A DNA stretch of 40,407 nt from Robiginitomaculum sp. (GCA_023301505.1 JALZUP010000344.1:1-40407); one strand, 5' to 3'; positions 25,156-37,117 are shown, numbered from the stretch's first letter. The notes: a model not told the origin generated them from the letters alone. A program made the numbers and translations.

Positions 25156-25890
25156 ATGAGAGCAAATTATACCCTAGCGCGGCTTTATGTGCCGCAATCC
25201 CTCACAGCAGAGGCCAGTATTGTCTTGCCCAAAGAGCAATCGCATTATTTATCGACTGTCATGCGCAAAAGTGCGGGCGATGATGTGCGCCTCTTTAATG
25301 GCAGTGATGGTGAATATCGCGCGCAAATAGTCGACATTGCGCGCAAGGCAGTTACTCTCACTCTTAAAGAGCGCCTGCGCGCGCCATCGCCTGCGCCAGA
25401 TATTTGGCTTCTATTTGCGCCCGTGAAAAAAGACCGCACGGCTTTTATTCTTGAAAAAGCCACAGAGCTGGGCGTGTCATATGTGCAGCCTGTGATAACG
25501 GCGCGCACGCAATTTGCAAAATTACGCCTTGATCGCGCGCAAAGCCAGATCATTGAAGCGGCGGAGCAGACCGAGCGGCTTGACCTGCCAGAGCTTAAAG
25601 CGCCCGTAAAGCTGTCTAAATTATTGGCAAAATGGGATAAGTCGCGCCGCATTATATATGCGGATGAGGCAGGGGGCGGTGAGCCTGCCTTAACGGGGCT
25701 GCGCAAAACCGCTGGGCCATGCGCCATATTGATTGGGCCGCAAGGCGGATTTGATGAAAGCGAGCGCGAAAATTTACGCCGCCAAAGCTATGTCACGCCT
25801 GTCTCGCTAGGCCCGCGTATCTTGCGCAGTGATACGGCGGCCATATCCCTCTTGACCCTATGGCAGGGGGTGAATGGGGACTGGCGCTAA
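25156..25890 (+). CDS. rsmE: 16S rRNA (uracil1498-N3)-methyltransferase RsmE
   Basis: FILEKATELGVSYVQPVIT, AEQTERLDLP, ILIGPQGGFDESE, LGPRILRSDTAAI. Confidence 0.95.
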   Translation: MRANYTLARLYVPQSLTAEASIVLPKEQSHYLSTVMRKSAGDDVRLFNGSDGEYRAQIVDIARKAVTLTLKERLRAPSPAPDIWLLFAPVKKDRTAFILEKATELGVSYVQPVITARTQFAKLRLDRAQSQIIEAAEQTERLDLPELKAPVKLSKLLAKWDKSRRIIYADEAGGGEPALTGLRKTAGPCAILIGPQGGFDESERENLRRQSYVTPVSLGPRILRSDTAAISLLTLWQGVNGDWR

Positions 25891-25932
25891 AGATTGATGG
25901 CAAAGGCTATATTTATTCTGGCTTTAATATGG

Positions 25933-25948
25933 TTTGACCTGCGTCAAA
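25933..25948. promoter_or_regulatory. FNR/FixK-like palindrome TTTGAC-CTGC-GTCAAA
   Basis: Contains TTGA-N6-TCAA; ~160 bp upstream of atpH. Confidence 0.5.
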
Positions 25949-26107
25949 TGGTGCCATTCTGTCGCTATGAATGAGTCCTTGGAATAGCGATTAAACCCTG
26001 CTATCAGAGCGCGACTTTGCGAAGGGGGACGCTCCTTTTGCTGTATTTTAACAAGGTGAGCTGCCGCTACGCTGGCAAACCGCCTCTCTAAGAATAGGCC
26101 CTATATC

Positions 26108-26665
26108 GTGTCCGATACTGACGTGATTGCAACTGAAGCCGCTGAGCGATATGCGACAGCGCTTCTTGATCTCTCCAAAGAGACTAAGTCTTTGAAAACA
26201 GTCGAAAAAGACGTCAAAGCGCTCAAAAAGCTATTCGCGTCAAGCGAGACTATTCAGGCTATGGCCTCTAACCCTGTTTTTAAAATAGAAGACAAGGTGA
26301 AGGCGATTATGGCTCTATGTAAGAGCGCGAAAATCGGCAAGACTGTAAGCAATTTTGCGGGCATGGCGGCACAGAATCGCCGCGCTGCTGAGATACCTGC
26401 TATGCTCAAGGCGTTCCAAGAACAGCTCGCCAAAGAGCGCGGCGCGTCCAAAGCGGTTGTAACGTCTGCGTCTAAACTGAGCGCCGCACAACTTGCCTCG
26501 CTTAAAACTAATTTGAAAAAATCACTTGGGAAGAGTGTTGATATTGAAACCAATATTGACCCTGACCTACTCGGGGGATTCGTCGTACAGATCGGATCCC
26601 GTTTATTTGACAGCTCTCTCAAGACAAAACTTGAGGGTATTAAACTCGCTATGAAAGAGGTCTAA
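26108..26665 (+). CDS. atpH: F1 ATP synthase delta subunit
   Basis: First gene of atpHAGDC; AtpH pattern, GTG start. Confidence 0.95.
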   Translation: MSDTDVIATEAAERYATALLDLSKETKSLKTVEKDVKALKKLFASSETIQAMASNPVFKIEDKVKAIMALCKSAKIGKTVSNFAGMAAQNRRAAEIPAMLKAFQEQLAKERGASKAVVTSASKLSAAQLASLKTNLKKSLGKSVDIETNIDPDLLGGFVVQIGSRLFDSSLKTKLEGIKLAMKEV

Positions 26666-26668
26666 GCC

Positions 26669-28201
26669 ATGGATATCCGCGCTGCTGAAATTTCCTCCAT
26701 CCTGAAAAAACAAATCAAAGACTTTGGCACACAAGCCAAAGTGTCTGATATTGGTCAGGTTCTCTCCGTCGGTGACGGTATTGCCCGTATTTACGGCCTT
26801 GATAATGTTCGCGCCGGTGAAATGGTCGAATTTCCGGGCGGTGTTAAGGGTATGGCTCTTAACCTTGAGAGCGATAATGTCGGTGTGGTTATCTTTGGGG
26901 ATGACCGCGGCATTAAAGAGGGCGACACAGTTAAGCGCCTTGGCGAAATTGTGGATGTGCCAGTTGGGACAGGTCTTTTGGGCCGTGTTGTTAACCCGCT
27001 GGGCGAGCCAATTGATGGCAAAGGCCCAATTAAAGCGACAGAGCGCCGCCGCGTTGATGTTAAAGCGCCGGGAATTATGCCGCGCAAGGGCGTGCATGAG
27101 CCTGTGCAGACAGGTATTAAAGCGATTGACGCTCTTATCCCCGTTGGCCGTGGTCAGCGCGAATTGATCATTGGTGACCGCCAAACAGGTAAAACAGCCG
27201 TGGCTGTTGATGCGATTTTGAACCAAAAGGCTGCCTTTGACGAAGGCCGCGATAATGACAAGCTATATTGTATCTATGTTGTTATCGGCCAAAAGCGCTC
27301 TACAGTGGCGCAGCTTGTTAAAACGCTCGAAGAAAACGGCGCAATGGACTATTCCATTATCGTTGCCGCGACAGCTTCAGAGCCAGCCCCGCTTCAGTTC
27401 CTTGCTCCTTTTGCAGGTTGCGCGATGGGCGAATATTTCCGCGATAATGGCATGCATGGCCTGATCATTTATGATGATCTGTCTAAGCAAGCTGTGGCTT
27501 ATCGCCAAATGTCACTTCTACTTCGCCGCCCGCCGGGACGTGAAGCTTATCCAGGTGACGTTTTCTATCTTCATTCCCGTCTGCTAGAGCGCGCGGCCAA
27601 GCTGAATGAAGATAATGGCGGCGGTTCTTTGACCGCTCTGCCGATTATTGAAACACAAGGCAATGACGTTTCTGCCTTTATTCCGACCAATGTGATCTCG
27701 ATTACAGATGGCCAGATTTTCCTAGAGACTGATTTGTTCTTCCAAGGCATTCGCCCTGCTCTGAATGTGGGTCTGTCAGTTTCACGCGTGGGCTCATCTG
27801 CTCAGATTAAAGCGATGAAACAGGTGGCTGGCCCGATTAAAGGTGAGCTGGCTCAATACCGCGAAATGGCGGCCTTTGCGCAATTTGGCTCAGACCTTGA
27901 TGCCTCAACGCAAAAATTGCTAGCGCGTGGTGAGCGCCTAACAGAGCTTTTAAAACAGCCGCAATTCTCTCCGCTACAAGTGGAAGAGCAAGTGGCCGTT
28001 ATTTATGCGGGTACGCGCGGCTATCTTGACGGTATCGACGTGAAACAGGTTGGCACATATGAGCGCGAGCTTCTGGCTCACCTTCATGCTGATCATGCGG
28101 GCATTCTTAAAGGCATCGCCTCTGAGAAAAAGCTATCAGACAGCCTAGAAGCTGATTTGAAAGCTGCTCTTGATAGCTTCACAGCGAAGTTTTCGGCGTA
28201 A
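26669..28201 (+). CDS. atpA: F1 ATP synthase alpha subunit
   Basis: GDRQTGKT P-loop, [26 protein letters not shown]. Confidence 0.99.
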   Translation: MDIRAAEISSILKKQIKDFGTQAKVSDIGQVLSVGDGIARIYGLDNVRAGEMVEFPGGVKGMALNLESDNVGVVIFGDDRGIKEGDTVKRLGEIVDVPVGTGLLGRVVNPLGEPIDGKGPIKATERRRVDVKAPGIMPRKGVHEPVQTGIKAIDALIPVGRGQRELIIGDRQTGKTAVAVDAILNQKAAFDEGRDNDKLYCIYVVIGQKRSTVAQLVKTLEENGAMDYSIIVAATASEPAPLQFLAPFAGCAMGEYFRDNGMHGLIIYDDLSKQAVAYRQMSLLLRRPPGREAYPGDVFYLHSRLLERAAKLNEDNGGGSLTALPIIETQGNDVSAFIPTNVISITDGQIFLETDLFFQGIRPALNVGLSVSRVGSSAQIKAMKQVAGPIKGELAQYREMAAFAQFGSDLDASTQKLLARGERLTELLKQPQFSPLQVEEQVAVIYAGTRGYLDGIDVKQVGTYERELLAHLHADHAGILKGIASEKKLSDSLEADLKAALDSFTAKFSA

Positions 28202-28225
28202 AGTCCACTATTTGGGAGCTAAGCA

Positions 28226-29146
28226 ATGGCTAGCTTAAAAGAGCTTAAAAGTCGGATCGCGTCGGTTAAGTCGACGCAGAAGATTACCAAAGCCATGCAA
28301 ATGGTGGCGGCAGCGAAATTGCGTAAAGCGCAAGAAGCGGCTGAGGCGGCGCGCCCATATGGCGACCGTATGAATGCTGTGATTGTCAATTTGGCCAATT
28401 CTATGGGCGATGGCGGTGATGCGCCGCAAATGCTTATTGGTAATGGAAAATCTGAGACTGTGCTTCTGGTTGTTGCGACGGCGGATCGCGGTCTATGCGG
28501 CGGCTTTAATACCAATATTGTTCGCAAGGCGCGTGAAGAACTTGTCGCGCTAGAGCGTGATGGCAAGACCGTTAAGCTCTTTATCATCGGCAAAAAAGGC
28601 TATGATCAGCTTGGCCGTATGTATAAAGACCGCGTTGTCGAATATGTCTCGCTAAAAGAAGAGCGCAGCCTGCATGCAGGTATCGCTCAAAAAATTGGCG
28701 AGCAGGTTACGGCTATGTTTGAAGCGGGCGACTTTGATATTTGCAAGCTGGTCTATTCCGAATTTGAAAATGTTTTGATACAAAATCCAAAATCTGCCAC
28801 GCTTATTCCTGCTCTAGCAGAGATTGGCACTCAAGACGAAGCAGATACAGAATCTACAGCCGATAAAACCTTCGCTCCTGATCTTAAAGGCGCGATTTAC
28901 AGCTATGAGCCAGATGAGGCGGGCATTTTGAAAGTGCTATTGCCGCGTAATTTGAACACGCAGATTTTCACAGCTTTGCTGGAAAATGTTGCGGGCGAAA
29001 TGGGCTCTAAAATGACGGCCATGGATAATGCGACGCGTAATGCAGGCGAGATGATTGATAAATTATCGCTCGAATTTAACAGAACACGTCAGGCCCAAAT
29101 TACATCTGAACTTATTGAAATTATTTCGGGCGCGGAAGCGCTCTAG
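28226..29146 (+). CDS. atpG: F1 ATP synthase gamma subunit
   Basis: MASLKELKSRIASVKSTQKITKAMQMVAAAKLRKAQ; C-terminal MTAMDNATRNAGEMIDKLSLEFNRTRQAQIT. Confidence 0.98.
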   Translation: MASLKELKSRIASVKSTQKITKAMQMVAAAKLRKAQEAAEAARPYGDRMNAVIVNLANSMGDGGDAPQMLIGNGKSETVLLVVATADRGLCGGFNTNIVRKAREELVALERDGKTVKLFIIGKKGYDQLGRMYKDRVVEYVSLKEERSLHAGIAQKIGEQVTAMFEAGDFDICKLVYSEFENVLIQNPKSATLIPALAEIGTQDEADTESTADKTFAPDLKGAIYSYEPDEAGILKVLLPRNLNTQIFTALLENVAGEMGSKMTAMDNATRNAGEMIDKLSLEFNRTRQAQITSELIEIISGAEAL

Positions 29147-30676
<1,530 letters not shown>

Positions 30677-30713
30677 AACCTGCTTAGGGCTATCTGAGAT
30701 ATAGGAGCCAAAT

Positions 30714-31100
30714 ATGGCTGATAAACTCAACTTTTCTCTTGTCTCTCCAGCGCGCGAGCTTTTCTCTGGCGCTGTGGATCAGGTCAATGTGCCGGGCACA
30801 GAGGGTGATTTTGGCGTGTTGCCAAACCACTCGCCTTTCATGGCAGCTATCCGCACGGGTATTGTAAGCGTTGTTGATGGCGGGACTAGAACTGACTATT
30901 TTATTGCAGGCGGTTTTGCGGACGTTATGCCAGATGGCCTCACAATTTTGGCAGAGCGGGCCTCCGTTCTAGCTGATCTGGATAAAGAGGCTTTGGCTGA
31001 AGAGCTAAATGCTGCTGAGGCGGCTCTTGCTGAGTTGGTCGGTGACGCAGAGCTTGACGCGCGCCAAAATATTGACGGATTACGCCAATTAGTCGGCTAA
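30714..31100 (+). CDS. atpC: F1 ATP synthase epsilon subunit
   Basis: FSLVSPARELFSGAVDQVNVPGTEGDFGVLPNHSPFMAAIRTG. Confidence 0.97.
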   Translation: MADKLNFSLVSPARELFSGAVDQVNVPGTEGDFGVLPNHSPFMAAIRTGIVSVVDGGTRTDYFIAGGFADVMPDGLTILAERASVLADLDKEALAEELNAAEAALAELVGDAELDARQNIDGLRQLVG

Positions 31101-31128
31101 CTGCTTACCTTATAGATGAATTTTAAAG

Positions 31129-31164
31129 ACCCTGTCTTGGCCTTCGCCGCGGCAGGGTTTTTTG
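31129..31164 (+). terminator. intrinsic terminator of atp operon
   Basis: ACCCTG...CAGGGT followed by TTTTT. Confidence 0.8.
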
Positions 31165-31217
31165 TGATATGGCGCGCCTAGCTGAGCTAGCTGTGTTTTG
31201 TTTGCCCTTAATTTATG

Positions 31218-31748
31218 TCAGGCGGGCTGGGCATAGGGGACGAAAATGCGGGCTAGCTCTTCATAGACGCCGCGTTTAAACGGCACGATAGAGTCTGGGG
31301 CCTGCGCAAGGTCAATCCACTTAAATTCAGTGAATTCTGCTTCATGTATATTGAGGTTGAAATCTGCATCCGTGCCAAGATAGCGATAGCCATACCAGCG
31401 CTGTCTTTGGCCGCGCCAATTGCGCCCTTCTTTGGGCTTGTGCGTGCTTGGAAAATCGTAATAGAGCCAGTCTTCGGTTTTTGCCAGCGGGGTAAGGTGC
31501 TGGATGCCAATTCCTGTTTCCTCATATAATTCGCGCAAAGCGGCGAAGCTAGCTGGCTCGCCTTTATCAATGCCGCCTTGGGGAAATTGCCAAATATGAT
31601 CGCCGCTCATTTCGGTTCCGCCTGGCCCCGCGCGGCGTCCAGACCAGACTTTGCCCTCGCGGTTAAATAAAATCACGCCTACGCAGCGGCGATATTCAGA
31701 TTTTTCTGCTTTAGTTTTTATCTGGGAGTTATTTGTGAGTGTATCCAT
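31218..31748 (-). CDS. rppH: RNA pyrophosphohydrolase RppH (Nudix)
   Basis: Nudix box GGIDKGEPASFAALRELYEETGI; YRRCVGVILFN, WQFPQGG. Confidence 0.94.
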   Translation of the reverse strand: MDTLTNNSQIKTKAEKSEYRRCVGVILFNREGKVWSGRRAGPGGTEMSGDHIWQFPQGGIDKGEPASFAALRELYEETGIGIQHLTPLAKTEDWLYYDFPSTHKPKEGRNWRGQRQRWYGYRYLGTDADFNLNIHEAEFTEFKWIDLAQAPDSIVPFKRGVYEELARIFVPYAQPA

Positions 31749-31770
31749 TGCGCGCGGCCTAAGCTAAGCG

Positions 31771-33162
31771 TTATGGCTGATTAAGGCCAGCCGAGGCTGG
31801 AGCTAAGACCATGCCGCGTTCTGCGCTGTCTTCATACCACGCGATAATGGCGTCTATTGTCTGCGGGTAGGAAAATCCCATTCCCAGCACTGGGGTTTTA
31901 TCATTCGCGCCAAGCTCTAGCGTGGTTAAGACATCTCGAATTTTGCTAACCTCAGGGTTATTATCGATCACGGCGCGGTTTTGCGTCCAAGACAAATTAT
32001 GGGAATCAGCCGTTGCATTCAGGGTGATGCTGGCCCCCGTCCCATCATGTATAAATCCTAACCCGCTATCTTTGAGCTGGGCGAGGATGGATGAGTTAGC
32101 GGTTGGGGTTTGTAAAAATTTCTCACCTAAATAATTGGTCACGCCGAAATAGCCTTGTGCGCGCGAGAGTAAGTAATCCAGATTGCGTATATTGACGGCT
32201 GGCGGAACATCGCTGCGCAGCACATATTGCGCGCTGGCAGGGCGGGGGTCGAAATTATAAGGCTCCATAGGCAATTCAAGTAAGACCTCATGGCCTTTGC
32301 TACGGGCTTGATCAATCCAGCCTTGCAGGCCATTTGTATGGGCGGCAAATGAGAGGGTGACATCGGGCGGAAGCTCATTAATCGCTCGAAGTGTCAGGGC
32401 GCGGTTCACGCCAAGCCCGCCAACGATTAGGGAGACCTGTTTATATTTGGCCGCTGGCGCGGTGAAAGGGCGCTTATAGGCCAAGAGCGGGCTTTGCCCG
32501 CGCGCAGCATTTGGCGCGGGAACTAGGCCGAAGGGAGAGGGGCGCGAGAGCCCAGAAATAGGCGCGCGAACAAGCGGGCCTGAAAATGTTGATGGTTTAA
32601 ATCCGCTGGGCACGCTCTGCTTAAGCTGATCTCCAACGCGCATAGGCTCTGCTCCGCCATTAATCGGCTTGCCGTCAATCAAAATTTGGTTTGGCACGAC
32701 GCTTTGTATTTGGACTTGCGGCGCAGGCCTAGTTGCGGGTTCAGATATTGGCGGGTCTATGTCAGGGAAAGCATTGCCTTGCTCACTGACAGGCGGAATG
32801 ATTTGCGCGCCTGCGAGGCTATTGTTTGGGTCCTCATTTGCCCCTGCGTCAATATTAAGGCTGGCATTAAGGGGCGTTGGCGTGACGGCAATTTCGGCAA
32901 CATCTTCGGTGTCGAGTAAATCGGGCAAATCAATCTGCGCCGTTAGTAAATTAAAATCTGCGGGGGGCGCTTCGGGGGCGTTTAAGGCCAATTCGCCGCG
33001 CGATTGAGCATCTGTCATATTGCCCTTAACCTTATAAACGCCGTAAATCAGCGTAGGGACAAGGGCGAGCACAGCCGCGCATAAAAGGGCGTTTAACTTC
33101 AAAGATGGCCCTGCCTGCGATGCAGATCGGGATGAGGTTGAAACAAATTGGCGAGTGGTCAT
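31771..33162 (-). CDS. divergent polysaccharide deacetylase (YibQ-like)
   Basis: KQVSLIVGGLGVNRALTLRAINELPPDVTLSFAAHTNGLQGWIDQARSKGHEVLLELPMEPYNF. Start MTTRQF preferred; longest ORF to 33255. Confidence 0.85.
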   Translation of the reverse strand: MTTRQFVSTSSRSASQAGPSLKLNALLCAAVLALVPTLIYGVYKVKGNMTDAQSRGELALNAPEAPPADFNLLTAQIDLPDLLDTEDVAEIAVTPTPLNASLNIDAGANEDPNNSLAGAQIIPPVSEQGNAFPDIDPPISEPATRPAPQVQIQSVVPNQILIDGKPINGGAEPMRVGDQLKQSVPSGFKPSTFSGPLVRAPISGLSRPSPFGLVPAPNAARGQSPLLAYKRPFTAPAAKYKQVSLIVGGLGVNRALTLRAINELPPDVTLSFAAHTNGLQGWIDQARSKGHEVLLELPMEPYNFDPRPASAQYVLRSDVPPAVNIRNLDYLLSRAQGYFGVTNYLGEKFLQTPTANSSILAQLKDSGLGFIHDGTGASITLNATADSHNLSWTQNRAVIDNNPEVSKIRDVLTTLELGANDKTPVLGMGFSYPQTIDAIIAWYEDSAERGMVLAPASAGLNQP

Positions 33163-33242
33163 GGGGGTGTGATACAGTCCAAGCCGCGCCAACGCTAGCC
33201 TGAAAAAAAGTAAATCACATATTGTTGGTATGTTTAGCCATG

Positions 33243-33283
33243 AAAAAACCCTCACGGCAGAGCTTGTGATGCCATGAGGGTTT
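33243..33283 (-). terminator. intrinsic terminator downstream of ctpA-like gene
   Basis: Minus strand AAACCCTCATGGC...GCCGTGAGGGTTTTTT. Confidence 0.85.
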
Positions 33284-33330
33284 GAGATTATTTTGTAGGT
33301 TTTAGCCTAAGTTCGGCGCTTTGGCGCAGA

Positions 33331-34653
33331 TTATGGGGTCACCTCAGCTCTAGCGACCATAAGGGTGCTAAAATTCGGGGTTCTGAGAATTTCAACGGCC
33401 CGCTTGAGTTGATAATCATCTTCAAGATCAAAATCTTCTGGCGGATAATCTATGACTTGCTCGGCTTTTTCAGCTTCTTCAGCTTCATTGGATAAAGAAT
33501 TGCGCAGATCTGATTCGCTAAGCCGGCTATAATCTTTGCCATCATCTTTGGCGTAAGAGACGGCTACATCAGGGTCAACGCCTGTGCCTTGAATGGAACG
33601 GCCCGCTGGCGTGTAATAACGCGCTGTTGTGAGGCGCAAAGCTCCGTCACGGCCACCTGAGAGGGGGATGACAGATTGCACAGAGCCTTTACCAAATGAG
33701 GTCATGCCCAAAATGACAGCGCGCTGGCGATCTTGTAATGCGCCGGCCACAATTTCTGCTGCTGAGGCTGAGCCGCCATTAATCATGATGACAACGGGAA
33801 CGCCGTCTAAAAGCTCGCCGCGTTCGGCATTATAGCGTTCTGTATCTCTGGGGTCGCGGCTGCGTGTTGAAACGACTTCGCCGCCATCTAAAAAGACACT
33901 GGAGACGCGGATGGACTGATCAAGCAAACCGCCCGGATTATTACGCAAATCGACAACAAGGCCTGGAATGCTTCCGCCCATTTCAGATTTAAGCTCTTTA
34001 ATCGCTTTTTCTAACTCTGGCCCTGTACGCTCATTAAATGAGGAAATACGTACATAACCCATATCGTCCTCAACGCGGTGACGCACGACGCGCTGTTTGA
34101 TAATCTCGCGCACCATTGTGATCTCAAGAAGATCATCTTCACCTTCGCGGATGACAGTCACTGTGACAGGTTCACCTGCTTGGCCGCGCAGAAGATCAAC
34201 AGCTTCATTTTGGGTGAGCTCTAAAATGCTCTCGCCGTCAACTTCGCTAATATAGTCACCTGACATAATACCAGCGCGCTCTGCGGGGGTGTCGTCAATG
34301 GGCGTAATGACTTTCAGATAGCCATCTTCGCCAATCACTTCCATGCCAAGGCCGCCATATTCGCCGCGCGTACTGGTTTGCATTTCTTCAAAATCGCGCG
34401 GGCTGACATAGCTGCTATGTGGGTCCAAAGATTGGAGCATGCCATTTAAGGCATCGTCAATGAGCTGAGAATCGTCAACTTCGACAACATATTCATTGCG
34501 TACACGGGCCAAAACATCGGCAAAAAGCTCTAATTGTTGAAATGTTTGCTGATGAGAAGGACGTTCCACCGCAATGGCTGTTCGGCTTGTGCTTGAAAAG
34601 GCAAACAAACTTGCCGCAGCCACAAATCCCATTGTCGGTAATACATATCTCAT
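33331..34653 (-). CDS. ctpA: S41-family C-terminal processing peptidase
   Basis: PDZ domain; LVVDLRNNPGGLLDQSIRVSSVFL, INGGSASAAEIVAGALQD, GMTSFGKGSVQSVIPL. Confidence 0.95.
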   Translation of the reverse strand: MRYVLPTMGFVAAASLFAFSSTSRTAIAVERPSHQQTFQQLELFADVLARVRNEYVVEVDDSQLIDDALNGMLQSLDPHSSYVSPRDFEEMQTSTRGEYGGLGMEVIGEDGYLKVITPIDDTPAERAGIMSGDYISEVDGESILELTQNEAVDLLRGQAGEPVTVTVIREGEDDLLEITMVREIIKQRVVRHRVEDDMGYVRISSFNERTGPELEKAIKELKSEMGGSIPGLVVDLRNNPGGLLDQSIRVSSVFLDGGEVVSTRSRDPRDTERYNAERGELLDGVPVVIMINGGSASAAEIVAGALQDRQRAVILGMTSFGKGSVQSVIPLSGGRDGALRLTTARYYTPAGRSIQGTGVDPDVAVSYAKDDGKDYSRLSESDLRNSLSNEAEEAEKAEQVIDYPPEDFDLEDDYQLKRAVEILRTPNFSTLMVARAEVTP

Positions 34654-34761
34654 AAGGCGAAATTCCTGTCTTAAAACTATCTAATATCTCTTTTAGCGCC
34701 CAAAGCGGCATATGACTAGTGCTTAAGCCGTGCTTTGCTCAGCTTTATCCATGCTCTTTAC

Positions 34762-36123
34762 TTATCCATGTCTTGCAAATGCCGTACCGAGCCAAGGGGT
34801 TGGATCAATTGTCAGGCCACTTTTTCTTATTTCTATATAGAGTTTAGGCCCCTCCGTCACATTAAAGGGCATTAATCCGACAGGTTCGCCCGCTTTGACA
34901 TTTTGCCCTTCTTTGCCAAATACGTCGCCCAGACCTGTCATGAGGATGAAATAATCCTCGCCAACATTAATGATCACAACATTGTCATAATTTTTAAACG
35001 CCCCTGCAAATTCTATGCGGCCTGCATAGGGGGATAGAACCTGTGCTTCGCTTAGCGTGCGAACGGTGAAGCCTTTGGAGCGTTCGCCATCTGGCTGGCG
35101 CACATTATAGCGGGTGATGATCTGGCCGCGTGCGGGCGCGCGTAAAAGACCGCGCGCATCAGCAAAGCGCTGCGTTTCGGGCGGCAGCTCTAATGGCTCT
35201 GGCGGCAAGCCAGATCGGGGCTTTAGCTTGGGGATAGGGATGCCATTATCTGTCGTTACATTTTGGGATGGCGGCGGGGCTGCGGTGCCGGGTTTGACGC
35301 GCGGCTGTACGGCGCGCGCGCGCTGTTCAAATCGGGTGATAAGCTCTCGCAAGGAGACAGCATCGGCGGCCAATTTGGCGATGCGCTGGGAGCGCTCTTC
35401 GCTTTGCTCAGAAATTGAGGCTTCAAGCTGTTGTTTTTCACTGACCGTGTCTGTGAGCTTTGTGCGCCGCGTTGATAAGGCTGCAAGGTTGTCTTCGAGC
35501 TCGGTCTTTTGCGCGATAATATTACTTTTCACGTCGCCTAGTGCGCTAAGCTGGCCTGAGAGGATGTTGGCGCGCTCTTTAAGCTGTGCTGAAATCGCGC
35601 TTAGCAGCCGTGCCGATTGGGCGGCATCTTTGGCGTCTTGCGGGTTTATCGCCAGAGCGGGCGGCGGATTACGCTCTATACGCTGCAAGGCGGCTAAGAG
35701 CTGGGTTAAGTTTCCGCGGTTTTGAAATATTGTGCTGTTCAGGCTCGCCTCTTCCGCCTCTAAGGCTTTGAGGCGATCAATCATGTTGCGCTGCGCGCCC
35801 TCATAGCTGGCTGCTTCTGCTGCGGTGCTGACGAGATCATTTTGAAGGCGGTCAATCTCGCGCAAAGTTTGCGCGCGCTGGGCATCAAGATGCTCGCGCT
35901 CGGCTTCAGCCTCTTCTTGCTGCGCGCTCAGGCGTTCCAGACTTTGGCGGTCAGGCGTGGTGTCAGGCGTTGTGTCAGCAGGCGTTGTGTCAGCAGGCGT
36001 TGTGTCTTGGCTATAGGCAGGGGGCGTAAGGCCGGCGGGGGCCATAAGGCCTGCAAGGCTCACAAGACTGGTTGAAGCGGCATAGATAAGCGTAAGAATC
36101 GCGGCATGGGATAAGGGCTGCAT
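34762..36123 (-). CDS. EnvC-like murein hydrolase activator (coiled coil + LytM/M23)
   Basis: Signal peptide, long coiled coil, C-terminal degenerate LytM (VLSPYAGRIEFAGAFKNYDNVVIINVGEDYFILMTGLG). Confidence 0.9.
   Translation of the reverse strand: MQPLSHAAILTLIYAASTSLVSLAGLMAPAGLTPPAYSQDTTPADTTPADTTPDTTPDRQSLERLSAQQEEAEAEREHLDAQRAQTLREIDRLQNDLVSTAAEAASYEGAQRNMIDRLKALEAEEASLNSTIFQNRGNLTQLLAALQRIERNPPPALAINPQDAKDAAQSARLLSAISAQLKERANILSGQLSALGDVKSNIIAQKTELEDNLAALSTRRTKLTDTVSEKQQLEASISEQSEERSQRIAKLAADAVSLRELITRFEQRARAVQPRVKPGTAAPPPSQNVTTDNGIPIPKLKPRSGLPPEPLELPPETQRFADARGLLRAPARGQIITRYNVRQPDGERSKGFTVRTLSEAQVLSPYAGRIEFAGAFKNYDNVVIINVGEDYFILMTGLGDVFGKEGQNVKAGEPVGLMPFNVTEGPKLYIEIRKSGLTIDPTPWLGTAFARHG
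35950..36008. repeat. in-frame 12/15-bp minisatellite in envC-like gene
   Basis: GGCGTTGTGTCAGCA copies encoding DTTPADTTPADTTPDTTPD. Boundaries approximate. Confidence 0.85.
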
Positions 36124-36217
36124 GGGGATTTTCTAGCGCGCAAATGCGGCTTTGTCAGGGCATAATTTCAGAGTGGAGCTATCAGAGCTTTATAGCTGAG
36201 TAAAATCATCCTTATGG

Positions 36218-36237
36218 CTGTTCTATATATCGAACAG
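36218..36237. promoter_or_regulatory. inverted repeat CTGTTC-N8-GAACAG
   Basis: CTGTTCTATATATCGAACAG, ~67 bp upstream of the ferredoxin-NADP reductase gene. Confidence 0.5.
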
Positions 36238-36304
36238 GGGCTTGTAATTTTTGTTTTTCGCGCCTATATGAGCGGTGAATTTTTCTAATAGATAGGACAC
36301 TCCT

Positions 36305-37117
36305 ATGACTGCCGCTGCTGCGCCTGCTAAGGTTAAACCCAATGCCCCGACTGCTGAGACTGTTTTAGAGGTCGAGCATTATACGGATCGCCTCTTTTCT
36401 TTCTCAATTACGCGGCCCGCGGCATTTCGTTTTCGTTCTGGCGAATTTGTGATGATTGGCTTGCCCAATAAGGACCCAAGCAAAAAACCGATCATGCGGG
36501 CTTACTCCATTGCCAGCCCAAGCTGGGATGAAAAGCTTGATTTTTTCTCGATCAAAGTAGCGGATGGCCCGCTCACCTCTGAGCTACAAAAGATTAAGCC
36601 AGGGGATAAGGTTTTGCTTGCCAAAAAGTCAGTTGGTACATTGGTGTTGGATGCGCTTACGCCCGGCAAGCGGCTTTATATGTTCTCTACGGGGACAGGC
36701 ATTGCGCCTTTTGCCAGCCTGATGCGCGATCCAGATACTTATGAGCGTTATGAGAAAGTCATTTTGACTCATACATGCCGTCAGCGCGCCGAATTATCCT
36801 ATGGTCTACGCTTGACTGAGAGCCTCAAAGATGACCCACTTGTGGGCGAGATGGTCGATGGTAAATTGGCGCATATTACCAGTTTAACGCGCGAGGAATA
36901 TCCGCTTAAAGGCCGTATTACGACCTTGATTGAGAGCGGAAAATTATTTGAAGAGCTGGGCGTTGAACCGCTTAACCGCGAGACAGACCGCGTTATGATT
37001 TGCGGGTCTATGGATATGATTAATGATACGAAAAAGCTATGTGAAGGCTTTGGTCTTATTGAAGGATCAAACTCTAAGCCTGCTGACTTTGTGGTTGAGA
37101 AATCTTTTGTGGGCTAG
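36305..37117 (+). CDS. fpr: ferredoxin--NADP+ reductase
   Basis: RAYSIASPSWDEKLDFFSIKVADGPLTS, FSTGTGIAPFASLMRDP, MICGSMDMINDTKKLCEGFGL, C-terminal VVEKSFVG. Confidence 0.96.
   Translation: MTAAAAPAKVKPNAPTAETVLEVEHYTDRLFSFSITRPAAFRFRSGEFVMIGLPNKDPSKKPIMRAYSIASPSWDEKLDFFSIKVADGPLTSELQKIKPGDKVLLAKKSVGTLVLDALTPGKRLYMFSTGTGIAPFASLMRDPDTYERYEKVILTHTCRQRAELSYGLRLTESLKDDPLVGEMVDGKLAHITSLTREEYPLKGRITTLIESGKLFEELGVEPLNRETDRVMICGSMDMINDTKKLCEGFGLIEGSNSKPADFVVEKSFVG

Noticed and set aside
26603-27226. 207-aa minus-strand ORF opposite atpA
   Set aside because: Fully antisense to highly conserved atpA; composition typical of shadow ORFs.
34740-34775. Two TTATCCATG copies that resemble DnaA boxes
   Set aside because: They mismatch TTATCCACA at the last two positions and lack an AT-rich region; one is near the envC-like stop codon.
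35114-35725. 203-aa plus-strand ORF opposite the envC-like gene
   Set aside because: Arg/Ser/Cys-rich antisense translation of a coiled-coil gene; no recognisable domain.
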